Shown here in pieces: positions 6,690 through 13,499 of a DNA stretch of 39,699 nt (within the stretch, counting starts at the first letter, position 1; the number at the start of each line of letters is the position of its first letter). A model generated the notes under the pieces. That model was not told the DNA's origin. It made no database searches and worked only from the letters and a program-made list of their open reading frames with translations. The translations under genes and the position numbers were made by a program. Source of the stretch: a virus. The stretch spans positions 1 to 39,699 of the IMG/VR virus record IMGVR_UViG_3300047200_000128; one strand, 5' to 3'.

Positions 6690-6744
6690 TTGACAAGGTG
6701 TTAGAATCGTGTATAATAATAGAATAGTAGGATAAATACTATTG
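6690..6744 (+). promoter_or_regulatory. Sigma70-like promoter plus AATAGTA dyad with T4-late-like motif (copy 3)
   Basis: TTGACA at 6690-6695 and TATAAT at 6712-6717, spacer 16 nt. Dyad AATAGTA (6723-6729) and TACTATT (6737-6743) flanking GGATAAA, giving GATAAATACTATTG as in copy 1. The downstream leader differs from the other copies (TCAACAAAGGAGATATACG) and carries a strong Shine-Dalgarno for ATG 6764. The core is conserved while the flanks diverge, which suggests selection on the dyad and late-like motif themselves. Confidence 0.7.
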
Positions 6745-6763
6745 TCAACAAAGGAGATATACG

Positions 6764-7060
6764 ATGACACAATATGATGAAGATGAATTTATAATGGTAG
6801 AAGAGACACCAACACCGATGGCAACGGTTTACCTCCAGGGTGGTTATGGTCCAACAACTTTTAACGTGGGGCAAGTGGTCAGAGTCACAGCCAAAAATAT
6901 TTGGGTAGATACAACTCAAGGTGAATTTTATTTTCGCAAAGGCATAATGAGATTTACGCTCAGGAAGAATGGACAATACGCATCAGTGGACAATGGTGAT
7001 CTACAATGGTTATACTTTGAACCAGATCCTTTGGTCAAGTTTGTCAGCAACGGATTATAA
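6764..7060 (+). CDS. Small beta-rich protein, unknown function
   Basis: 98 residues with an acidic N-terminus (MTQYDEDEFIMVEETPTP). This is followed by alternating beta strands with Gly turns (ATVYLQGGYGPTTFNVG, QVVRVTAKNIWVDTTQGEFY), compatible with a small barrel such as an SH3- or OB-like fold. No family is recognised. The start has AAAGGAGA at ideal spacing behind the third dyad promoter. It is the last gene of the early block, before the structured boundary region. Confidence 0.65.
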   Translation: MTQYDEDEFIMVEETPTPMATVYLQGGYGPTTFNVGQVVRVTAKNIWVDTTQGEFYFRKGIMRFTLRKNGQYASVDNGDLQWLYFEPDPLVKFVSNGL

Positions 7061-7067
7061 CATAGCA

Positions 7068-7106
7068 CACGGTGCATCAGGTTTGGGAGAACCTGTTAGC
7101 ACCGTG
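7068..7106 (+). other. Long stem-loop after the early block
   Basis: CACGGTGC (7068-7075) pairs with GCACCGTG (7099-7106). Inside, CAGGTT (7078-7083) pairs with AACCTG (7090-7095) around loop TGGGAG. The small AT/TTA internal loop gives 14 bp in all. It starts 8 nt after the upstream stop codon. It is followed by AAAAAGCAG rather than a U-run, so it may be an mRNA 3' end stabiliser or processing element. ACACGGTGC also occurs at 6364-6372, and GGTGCATCAG at 6650-6659. Confidence 0.5.
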
Positions 7107-7176
7107 AAAAAGCAGAGGGACCTTTTCGATTTAACACCATTCTTCGAAAAAAAAACCCTTTAAAATCAACAACTTA

Positions 7177-7260
7177 CGCGAACAAAAAAACACTTTTTTC
7201 GCGAGTGGCTACTACCCCCTTACCGAGCATAAAAACGTGCTCAAAACAGGGGTTATTTTT
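7177..7260 (+). terminator. Compound terminator-like hairpins at the early/late boundary
   Basis: The first hairpin is CGCGAA (7177-7182) with TTCGCG (7198-7203), extendable by an A-run/T-run pairing. The second structure is nested: ACCCC (7214-7218) pairs with GGGGT (7249-7253) and encloses GAGCA (7225-7229) with TGCTC (7238-7242). It is followed by TATTTTT at 7254-7260. This probably stops early transcription just before the virion gene promoter. No gene fits 7061-7317. Confidence 0.5.
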
Positions 7261-7287
7261 CGGCAGCAGGATGCTTGACACTATGAC

Positions 7288-7299
7288 TAAATAATAGAA
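7288..7299 (+). promoter_or_regulatory. TAAATA late-like promoter of the first virion operon
   Basis: CTAAATAATA at 7287-7296 lies just after the compound terminator and 25-30 nt before ATG 7318. The same CTAAATAATA core occurs before 12777, 25675, 30728 and the predicted RNA at 38393. A TTGACA at 7275-7280 lies upstream, but no -10 at normal spacing is evident. Confidence 0.5.
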
Positions 7300-7317
7300 T
7301 AATACTGGAAAACCAAG

Positions 7318-9510
7318 ATGGCACAAATCAAAAACCCATTAGACGAAGTACGCATACCCTTCGCCAAGATGACATTCACTCCCGACGTTCCTTCAACAGC
7401 GTTAGGACCCAACGAATACAACATCGGACTTAATGTCGAGACAGACGTTAGAGGCATACGCTCGGTAGCAGGTGAGCAAGAGTTCTTCTCAGCCTTAACA
7501 GGCACACCAACTTACATCAGTGGTGGATTCAGAGCAGACACATTCTTTTGGTTCATCGTGGCAACAACCGAAGGTAAATGGTGGGCAACATACAACGGAA
7601 CCTGGCAAGACATAACTCCAACAGGTGGAGACTTTACACAATACACACAGGCTACCAACATCACAGAAGCTTGGAACGGAACCGTGCCGTTCTTCAATGA
7701 CACGGTGAATCCGCCAATGGTATGGCTGGACGGTGATGCCAAGATGACACTATACAGCAACGTCTTACCAACAGGCATAGATGACATCGTGTATGCCAGT
7801 CCAACAACACAGCGAGCCAAGTATAACTACTGGAGAACTTTAGCAGACACTACCATAGTTCCTGGCACTGGATTAAACGGTGCTCCTGTAGGTTCAGGCT
7901 TACTAACCATAGGAACATATTTGGATGGTGCTACTTTAGAAGTAGGTCAGTACGTGGTAGCAACAAACTTATACGGCACACCCAATACCAATTTCGCTTA
8001 TGGTACCAAGATTACTGCCAACATCTCAGGTAGTGGCACAGGATCAACGTGGATAGTAAATATATCACAGACTGCCACAGCAGGCACAGGCACAGACCAA
8101 TGCGTCTGCGGTCCATATCCTGCCATACCTTACAACCCTGGAGACAAGATAGTCATCAGTGGAGTCAATGGTGTATTCAACGGAACATTCACGGTGGCTC
8201 CAAATCCTGGTCCAATTTTAGCATCTACACTTTATAGTGTCAGGTATCTGGCTGTGCCAACAAGTGGTTATCCAGGAGGTGGAAGTGTAGCACCATTATA
8301 CTCGTGGAACTATAATCCATACTGGAGCAAGTATCACGCAGACTGGATGCGTATGTATTCAACTCCCAATGTAGGATCAATACTGGTAGCAGGCAACCTT
8401 ACAGCAACCAACTCAACTACTACAGCAACAGAGTTATATCCAGTGACTATACAATGGTCGCAGGCTTTTGGTCTTAACCAAGCACCCTTGACCTGGGAAC
8501 CTACTATTACCAACGTAGCCAACCAGTTAGAAGTTCCGCTACGAGGTCCAGCGTTAGACGCATTTCCCAGCAACGGTAAATTCTTTTTATGTTCATACTG
8601 GGACACGGTGGTATTCAGCCCACTAAATTACTCAACAACTTCAGCACCTATCTTGGGTGTAAGTTTATATAATCAAGGCAGAGGATTACTCAGTTCAAAC
8701 TGCTGGGCAAACACAGACAAGTTAGTCTATGGTATTGATGCCAGAGATATCTGGGTATTTGATGGACAAGACTTTCAAGGTATTGGTAATCAGCGTGTTA
8801 AAAATTGGTTCTACGATCAGTTAGATCCACAATATTACAACCGAGTGTTTATGGAAGCCAACAGCCAAAAGAACCAGATTGAGATTTATTATCCAGACCG
8901 CACCGCAGTCAATGGTGTTCCCAACAAGATGCTATCATACAGATATGATATAGACTGCTGGAACGCACCCAGAGATATATCGAGTGCCACTATGGGCTGC
9001 GAAAGTCCTATCTATACAGAAAGCCCACCTGGAACTTGGAACGCCAACCTTGGATCAAGAACCGTGGTGTTTGCTCAGGGTGTGACAAATTCAAAAATTG
9101 TTCAAAAAGATATTGGCTATGCCAAGGCTAATGGTAGTGCCATAACAAGCAGGTTCAGACGAGACAATATTAAAATGATTAAAGATTATTCAGGAAAACT
9201 TATGGTTCATAGGATCTTACCTGAAGCAGTGAATATTGGTGCTATACCATTTTCAAGCAGCGACGAGATTGTAATCACTCCAAGCACAGGCACTATTAGT
9301 GTCACTATAGAAGGTGCTCAAAGTGTTGGACAAAGTCCTACTACTCAAGCAAGTCAAGCAATGACTTTAAACACTGACAATCCTTGGATACAAATGAATC
9401 AAAATAGTTATCGTGTCAATAGCATAGAGTTAGGTAATTCATCAAGCACAAACATATGGATGTGTAGTGCTACAACCTGGCAATTCACACAAGTCGAGGA
9501 TGATCGCTGA
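7318..9510 (+). CDS. Tail nozzle / tail hub protein (P22 gp10-like)
   Basis: 730 residues. The N-terminal part (EVRIPFAKMTF, then NIGLNVETDVRGIRSVAGEQ) and the C-terminal propeller-like part (VYGIDARDIWVFDGQDFQG near residue 470, then RVKNWFYDQLDP and IEIYYPD) match the pattern of podovirus nozzle proteins, which close the portal-adaptor channel below the capsid. Residues about 180-335 look like an inserted pair of Gly/Thr-rich beta domains (YGTKITANISGSGTGSTW; PGDKIVISGVNGVFNGTFTV), absent from compact nozzle proteins and similar to segments in two other virion proteins here. The next gene starts within its stop codon (TGATG). It is first in the virion operon behind a TAAATA motif. Confidence 0.7.
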   Translation: MAQIKNPLDEVRIPFAKMTFTPDVPSTALGPNEYNIGLNVETDVRGIRSVAGEQEFFSALTGTPTYISGGFRADTFFWFIVATTEGKWWATYNGTWQDITPTGGDFTQYTQATNITEAWNGTVPFFNDTVNPPMVWLDGDAKMTLYSNVLPTGIDDIVYASPTTQRAKYNYWRTLADTTIVPGTGLNGAPVGSGLLTIGTYLDGATLEVGQYVVATNLYGTPNTNFAYGTKITANISGSGTGSTWIVNISQTATAGTGTDQCVCGPYPAIPYNPGDKIVISGVNGVFNGTFTVAPNPGPILASTLYSVRYLAVPTSGYPGGGSVAPLYSWNYNPYWSKYHADWMRMYSTPNVGSILVAGNLTATNSTTTATELYPVTIQWSQAFGLNQAPLTWEPTITNVANQLEVPLRGPALDAFPSNGKFFLCSYWDTVVFSPLNYSTTSAPILGVSLYNQGRGLLSSNCWANTDKLVYGIDARDIWVFDGQDFQGIGNQRVKNWFYDQLDPQYYNRVFMEANSQKNQIEIYYPDRTAVNGVPNKMLSYRYDIDCWNAPRDISSATMGCESPIYTESPPGTWNANLGSRTVVFAQGVTNSKIVQKDIGYAKANGSAITSRFRRDNIKMIKDYSGKLMVHRILPEAVNIGAIPFSSSDEIVITPSTGTISVTIEGAQSVGQSPTTQASQAMTLNTDNPWIQMNQNSYRVNSIELGNSSSTNIWMCSATTWQFTQVEDDR

Positions 9511-10751
9511 TGGCTACTTATCCTATTGGTGGTGGTGATGAACAAGGTTTATTAGAAGCTGTAAATTATGTTGCTTCAGGACCCAGTGGTCTTGGACAAT
9601 ATAATGTTGGATTTAATAAATCTACTAATGCTTGGATCACAGGCAATTTTAGATTGCCTTATAGTAATACTACTTTTACCAGAACTTATGTAGCACCCAT
9701 CGCATTATCTACCAGTGAATGGCTGGATGATTTAACTTGGAAATATACATTTACCACACCGCAGGCTGTAGCACCTTTTACTATTGGTAATAACATCACG
9801 GTTAGTGGTGTCACGCCCAGTGATTATGATGGCACATTTAGCAGAGTTGGTGTTGTAGAATGTACTACTACTTACGTTATTGCCAGAGCGTCAGGTCCTT
9901 ATCCTAATCCAGGAACTACAGGCACAGGAGGCACGGTAAGTTTAGAAGTAATTTATTTTGACTTTCCAACCACTGGTGATTACATTACAATATCCACAGA
10001 TTGTAATGGTATTCTCAGTGTAGTAGGACCTGAAGATTATGTAAATTTGTCAGCGTTTATTACCAGACAAAATGCTTTAGGCATCAGTGGTAAAGTTGTA
10101 GAACCTGGCAGTAATGGTAATTTTGGATTCGCAGTTCAATTAAATAGATACAAGGCTTTTAATAGTGGAACTGCCGCTAACCCACAATACTTTTACGAAT
10201 TCGATACCACGGTAGCAGAACAAACACAGCAGTTATTTTTAACTGGTGGTCTGGGACAAATATTGACTTTAAGTATTGATGCTACATCAGGAACTAAAGT
10301 TGATACAACACCAGCAGGATATTTTGCTACTATAGAAGCATTTCAGATGACTACTACTGGCACTGGAGAAAATCAAGCATTTAATATAGATTTGCCAAGT
10401 AGTGTGGCTGGAGCATATACTACTGCCAACACTACAATTGCTATTAATAATCCTGGCTATAATTTTGTGGCTGGAGATAAGATTACAATTCCAGGTGCCG
10501 ATTTAGATGGTGTGACACCTACTAACAATTTAGTATTAAATGTTGTCAGTGCTACAACACTACCCAGTAGTATTTCGATTGATCCAACTACAACTTTTAC
10601 CACGTTGTTAGATCATCCCGCACCTGGACTTTACTGGTATATTTTAGAATTCTTATTTCAACCGCAGGCAGGTGGCAGTGATGTTGTTTGGTATGTCACA
10701 GATATTGAAGCAGGCAGACGCAGTCTTACAGCACAACTGATTAAAAAATAA
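9510..10751 (+). CDS. Virion structural protein, beta-rich, unknown role
   Basis: 413 residues, almost entirely beta-strand and Gly/Thr/Ser-rich, typical of phage virion surface proteins. Residues about 90-150 contain a domain with IGNNITVSGVTPSDYDGTF and GPYPNPGTTGTGGTVSL, similar to the insertion in the preceding nozzle. The C-terminal part contains INNPGYNFVAGDKITIPGAD and ends with a short basic tail (SLTAQLIKK). One-base overlap with the nozzle gene implies coupled synthesis, so it probably joins the tail. No enzyme motif is seen. Confidence 0.65.
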   Translation: MATYPIGGGDEQGLLEAVNYVASGPSGLGQYNVGFNKSTNAWITGNFRLPYSNTTFTRTYVAPIALSTSEWLDDLTWKYTFTTPQAVAPFTIGNNITVSGVTPSDYDGTFSRVGVVECTTTYVIARASGPYPNPGTTGTGGTVSLEVIYFDFPTTGDYITISTDCNGILSVVGPEDYVNLSAFITRQNALGISGKVVEPGSNGNFGFAVQLNRYKAFNSGTAANPQYFYEFDTTVAEQTQQLFLTGGLGQILTLSIDATSGTKVDTTPAGYFATIEAFQMTTTGTGENQAFNIDLPSSVAGAYTTANTTIAINNPGYNFVAGDKITIPGADLDGVTPTNNLVLNVVSATTLPSSISIDPTTTFTTLLDHPAPGLYWYILEFLFQPQAGGSDVVWYVTDIEAGRRSLTAQLIKK

Positions 10752-10760
10752 ATAATACAA
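10749..10760 (+). promoter_or_regulatory. TAAATA late-like motif overlapping a stop codon
   Basis: AATAAATAATACAATG spans the stop codon of the upstream gene (TAA at 10749-10751). The next gene starts at 10777 with AAGGA in between, so this transcript would have a short leader with a Shine-Dalgarno. Confidence 0.4.
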
Positions 10761-10776
10761 TGAACAAGGACTTTGA

Positions 10777-12741
10777 ATGAACAAGAATAATTTACCAACA
10801 TTAGCAGAAATGCTGGCTAACTATGGCAGAGATGGTGACACCATATTAGCACACATCAATCCCGAAGAAGCGGCTATGCTTAAGCGTATGGGCGGCAGAG
10901 GCACTATCAATCCTCGAACAGGTTTGCCAGAATTTGCTTTTGCTGACGATAGTTGGCAATATGTAAATGCTGATGGTGGTGGTGATTGGAGCGATCCTGG
11001 TGGTTATGATCCTGGAGGTTATGATCCTGGAGGTTATGATCCTGGAGGTTATGATCCTGGAGGTGGTGTTGAACCAAGTCCTGGAGGTGGAGGTGGAGGT
11101 GTTGATCCAGGCTACACAGAACCAGTTTACACAGAACCAGTTTACACAGAACCAGTTTACACAGATCCACCTGCTACAGATCCACCATACACTGAGCCTG
11201 TTTATACAGATCCACCTGCTACGGATCCTCCGTATGTGCCACCTACTGAAGCACCTACAGAATCTATACCAGAGATTATTATTACTGGTGGTCCAGTTGA
11301 GCCTACAGATCCTCCAAGTATTGTTATTACTGGAGGTCCAGTGCCGCCAACAGAACCACCTACTCCAGAAATTACATTTAGTTTTAGTGCTATAGAACCT
11401 ACTGAAGAAGTCAGTGAGATTATTATTACTGGTGATCGTCCAAGTAAAACTGAATTACCATCAGTGACATTTAGTTTTACAGAAACTTTACCACCACCAA
11501 CTGAAGGTCCTATTATTCCTACAGAAGAAATCAGTGAGATTATTATTACAGATATTCGTCCTACTCCAAGTCCTACAGAAGAAATCAGTGAAATTATTAT
11601 TACAACTGATAGACCAAGTAGAACTACAGAATCGTTTAGTTTTACTGATATGACGTTGCCTGAAATTATTACTGAAACAGAAGAAGTCAGTGAAATTATT
11701 ATTACTGGTGATAGACCAAGTAAAACACAAAGCGTGACTGAAACGCTGACATTTAGTTTTACTGATATGACGCTGCCTACTTTACCACCAACAGATACAC
11801 CTGAGATTCCAGAAATTATTATTACTACTGATAGACCTACTAAATCTATTATTGAAACTGATCCACCTACATTGTCGTTTAGTTTTACAAGTATGACACT
11901 ACCTCCTGAAACGGAAACGGAAAGCATACCTGAAATTATTATTACTACTGATAGACCTACAAAGACTATCATAGAAACACTTCCACCTACATTGACATTT
12001 AGTTTTACGGATATGACGTTGCCTACTCTGCCACCAACAGAGCCACCTACAACGCCACCTCCAACTACGCCTCCACCTACAACAGAGCGTCCAACATTTA
12101 CATTCAGTTATACTCCAACATTACCGCCAACGTTGCCACCTACATTGCCTCCAACAATTAGACCAACTTTGCCACCTACATTGCCACCTACACAACCTCC
12201 TCGTAATGGATTAGGATTGAACCCAGGTTTTATCAACCCCAGTGATTTTTATAATACCACGGATGTTGCTCAGAGTAAGTACAACTGGGGCAGTCACGGA
12301 TATCAGGTTGGACCTAACTTTGATGACATTGCTTACAATCAAGCCTATGGCAGTGACCAACCTTGGGGATTACAACAACTTGCTAAACCATTGACAGGCA
12401 GTCAAATAGCAGATTTAATCGCAGGCAAAAATGTGCCACAGGAAGCAATAGCCAAAGCAAGTAGAAGACAAGCGTATAATCCAGCCAGTATGGTGACACC
12501 AAACGCTAACAACACTTATCAACTACCAACTATTCAGGCAGCAGGAGCAATAGCACCTACAACTGCTCCTACTTCTATTAGCCCTACTTCACAAGCACAA
12601 CAAGCCGAGATTGTTAAACAACTTGGTAGTAATTGGATGGAAAGACAACAACGAGCAGCCGCCATAGGCGACTGGGAAACTTATAATCAAATTCAACAAA
12701 CGGTGAATTCGATTATCAATCCAGTAATAGATAGATTCTAA
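10777..12741 (+). CDS. Virion protein with long Pro/Thr-rich tandem-repeat stalk
   Basis: 654 residues. The N-terminal domain (residues 1-65, with DTILAHINPEEAAMLKRMGG and NPRTGLPEF) resembles the head of proteins found in many aquatic phage genomes. Next are YDPGG repeats (residues about 76-96), a Gly run, YTEPV and TDPPATDPP repeats, then residues about 160-450 with seven EIIIT units and a related SIVIT unit, each tied to a DRPTK-like turn and alternating with FSFTDMTLP-like units. A PPTLPPT linker (about 448-475) precedes a conserved-looking C-terminal domain of about 180 residues ending VNSIINPVIDRF. The repeats suggest a stretched beta/polyproline stalk, perhaps surface exposed. Copy number is probably variable between strains. 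Confidence 0.7.
   Translation: MNKNNLPTLAEMLANYGRDGDTILAHINPEEAAMLKRMGGRGTINPRTGLPEFAFADDSWQYVNADGGGDWSDPGGYDPGGYDPGGYDPGGYDPGGGVEPSPGGGGGGVDPGYTEPVYTEPVYTEPVYTDPPATDPPYTEPVYTDPPATDPPYVPPTEAPTESIPEIIITGGPVEPTDPPSIVITGGPVPPTEPPTPEITFSFSAIEPTEEVSEIIITGDRPSKTELPSVTFSFTETLPPPTEGPIIPTEEISEIIITDIRPTPSPTEEISEIIITTDRPSRTTESFSFTDMTLPEIITETEEVSEIIITGDRPSKTQSVTETLTFSFTDMTLPTLPPTDTPEIPEIIITTDRPTKSIIETDPPTLSFSFTSMTLPPETETESIPEIIITTDRPTKTIIETLPPTLTFSFTDMTLPTLPPTEPPTTPPPTTPPPTTERPTFTFSYTPTLPPTLPPTLPPTIRPTLPPTLPPTQPPRNGLGLNPGFINPSDFYNTTDVAQSKYNWGSHGYQVGPNFDDIAYNQAYGSDQPWGLQQLAKPLTGSQIADLIAGKNVPQEAIAKASRRQAYNPASMVTPNANNTYQLPTIQAAGAIAPTTAPTSISPTSQAQQAEIVKQLGSNWMERQQRAAAIGDWETYNQIQQTVNSIINPVIDRF
11005..12203 (+). 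repeat. In-frame tandem repeat tract in the stalk protein gene
   Basis: Near-identical GGTTATGATCCTGGA-type units (about 11000-11063) are followed by GAACCAGTTTACACA units (about 11120-11160). An imperfect longer pattern then runs to about 12110, in which GAAATTATTATTACT (Glu-Ile-Ile-Ile-Thr) alternates with TTTAGTTTTACTGATATGAC, and finally CCACCTACATTG units to about 12200. DNA-level repetition could allow length change by slippage or recombination. Confidence 0.8.
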
Positions 12742-12748
12742 ATGATGC

Positions 12749-12760
12749 TAAATAATACAA
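12749..12760 (+). promoter_or_regulatory. TAAATA late-like promoter with Shine-Dalgarno leader
   Basis: GCTAAATAATACAATAC begins at 12747. AAAGGA then precedes ATG 12777. A start 6 nt after TAAATA would give a leader of about 17 nt. The reverse strand upstream of the acetyltransferase gene carries a near match (TTAAATATACAATACC). Confidence 0.5.
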
Positions 12761-12776
12761 TACAAAGGAACCAATT

Positions 12777-13490
12777 ATGAGTGGCGGAAAATCCAACAAT
12801 CAAAGTTCAACAGACCCAAAACTAACGGCTGCTCAAGCAAGTCAGGTTGAGGCACAGAACAAATTCTTTACAGACACATTAGCACCTACATACACGGGTG
12901 CTGTTAAAGGTGCCACTGATGTTTATAATCAGGCAGCAGGTGGCGTGTTAAATGCCGCACAAAATCAAGCTGGAGCAGCCAGACAAGCCCAAGGTGCTTT
13001 AGGAGAAACAGGTGAAAGTGCTTTACGCACTGGTATTGGTGGATTACAGAGTTTATTCAATCCTGATTACGAAAAAAATCAGATTATGAGTGCTCTTGCT
13101 CCCGCACAAAGTCAATACCAACAAAATATTGCTAATCAACAAGCACAATTTGGTGGCACTGGTAATTTAGGTAGTGCCAGACAAGCCTTGGCTGGACAAC
13201 AATTAGCTGGCAGCACACAAAGCCAAATGGCTAAAACTGCCGCTGACATTCAAGCACAGGTAGCACAACAACGAGCAGGCGTGGGCGGACAATTAGCACA
13301 ATTAGGACAAAGTGGTATTGGTCAAGCCTTGGGTGCCGCTGGACAAGCAACTCAGGCTGCTATGACACCACAACAATTATATAATCAGTACGCTTCAGTT
13401 ATATTTGGCACACCAGCAGCCAGTTATAATCTTGGACCAACTGGTAGCAACACTTCAAGCAGTGGTTCAAACATTGGCTTTAAGATTTAA
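12777..13490 (+). CDS. Internal virion (DNA ejection) protein, Ala/Gln-rich
   Basis: 237 residues, very rich in Ala, Gln and Gly, predicted as long amphipathic helices, with a polar Ser/Asn/Gly tail (GPTGSNTSSSGSNIG). The N-terminus (MSGGKSNNQSSTDPKLTAAQ) and the repeated QQ.AQ.G.GNLGSAR.ALAGQQ pattern resemble small internal core or ejection proteins in podovirus virion operons, just upstream of two larger internal proteins. Such proteins are packaged inside the capsid and leave with the DNA to build a conduit. Assignment rests on composition, order and pattern only. Confidence 0.6.
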   Translation: MSGGKSNNQSSTDPKLTAAQASQVEAQNKFFTDTLAPTYTGAVKGATDVYNQAAGGVLNAAQNQAGAARQAQGALGETGESALRTGIGGLQSLFNPDYEKNQIMSALAPAQSQYQQNIANQQAQFGGTGNLGSARQALAGQQLAGSTQSQMAKTAADIQAQVAQQRAGVGGQLAQLGQSGIGQALGAAGQATQAAMTPQQLYNQYASVIFGTPAASYNLGPTGSNTSSSGSNIGFKI

Positions 13491-13499
13491 GGAATAACG

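Noticed and set aside
11202-11972. 256-residue reverse-strand reading frame over the stalk gene
   Set aside because: It is the complement of the in-frame repeat tract; its Val/Ser/Ile repeats simply mirror the EIIIT and Pro/Thr codons, and there is no ribosome site or independent support.
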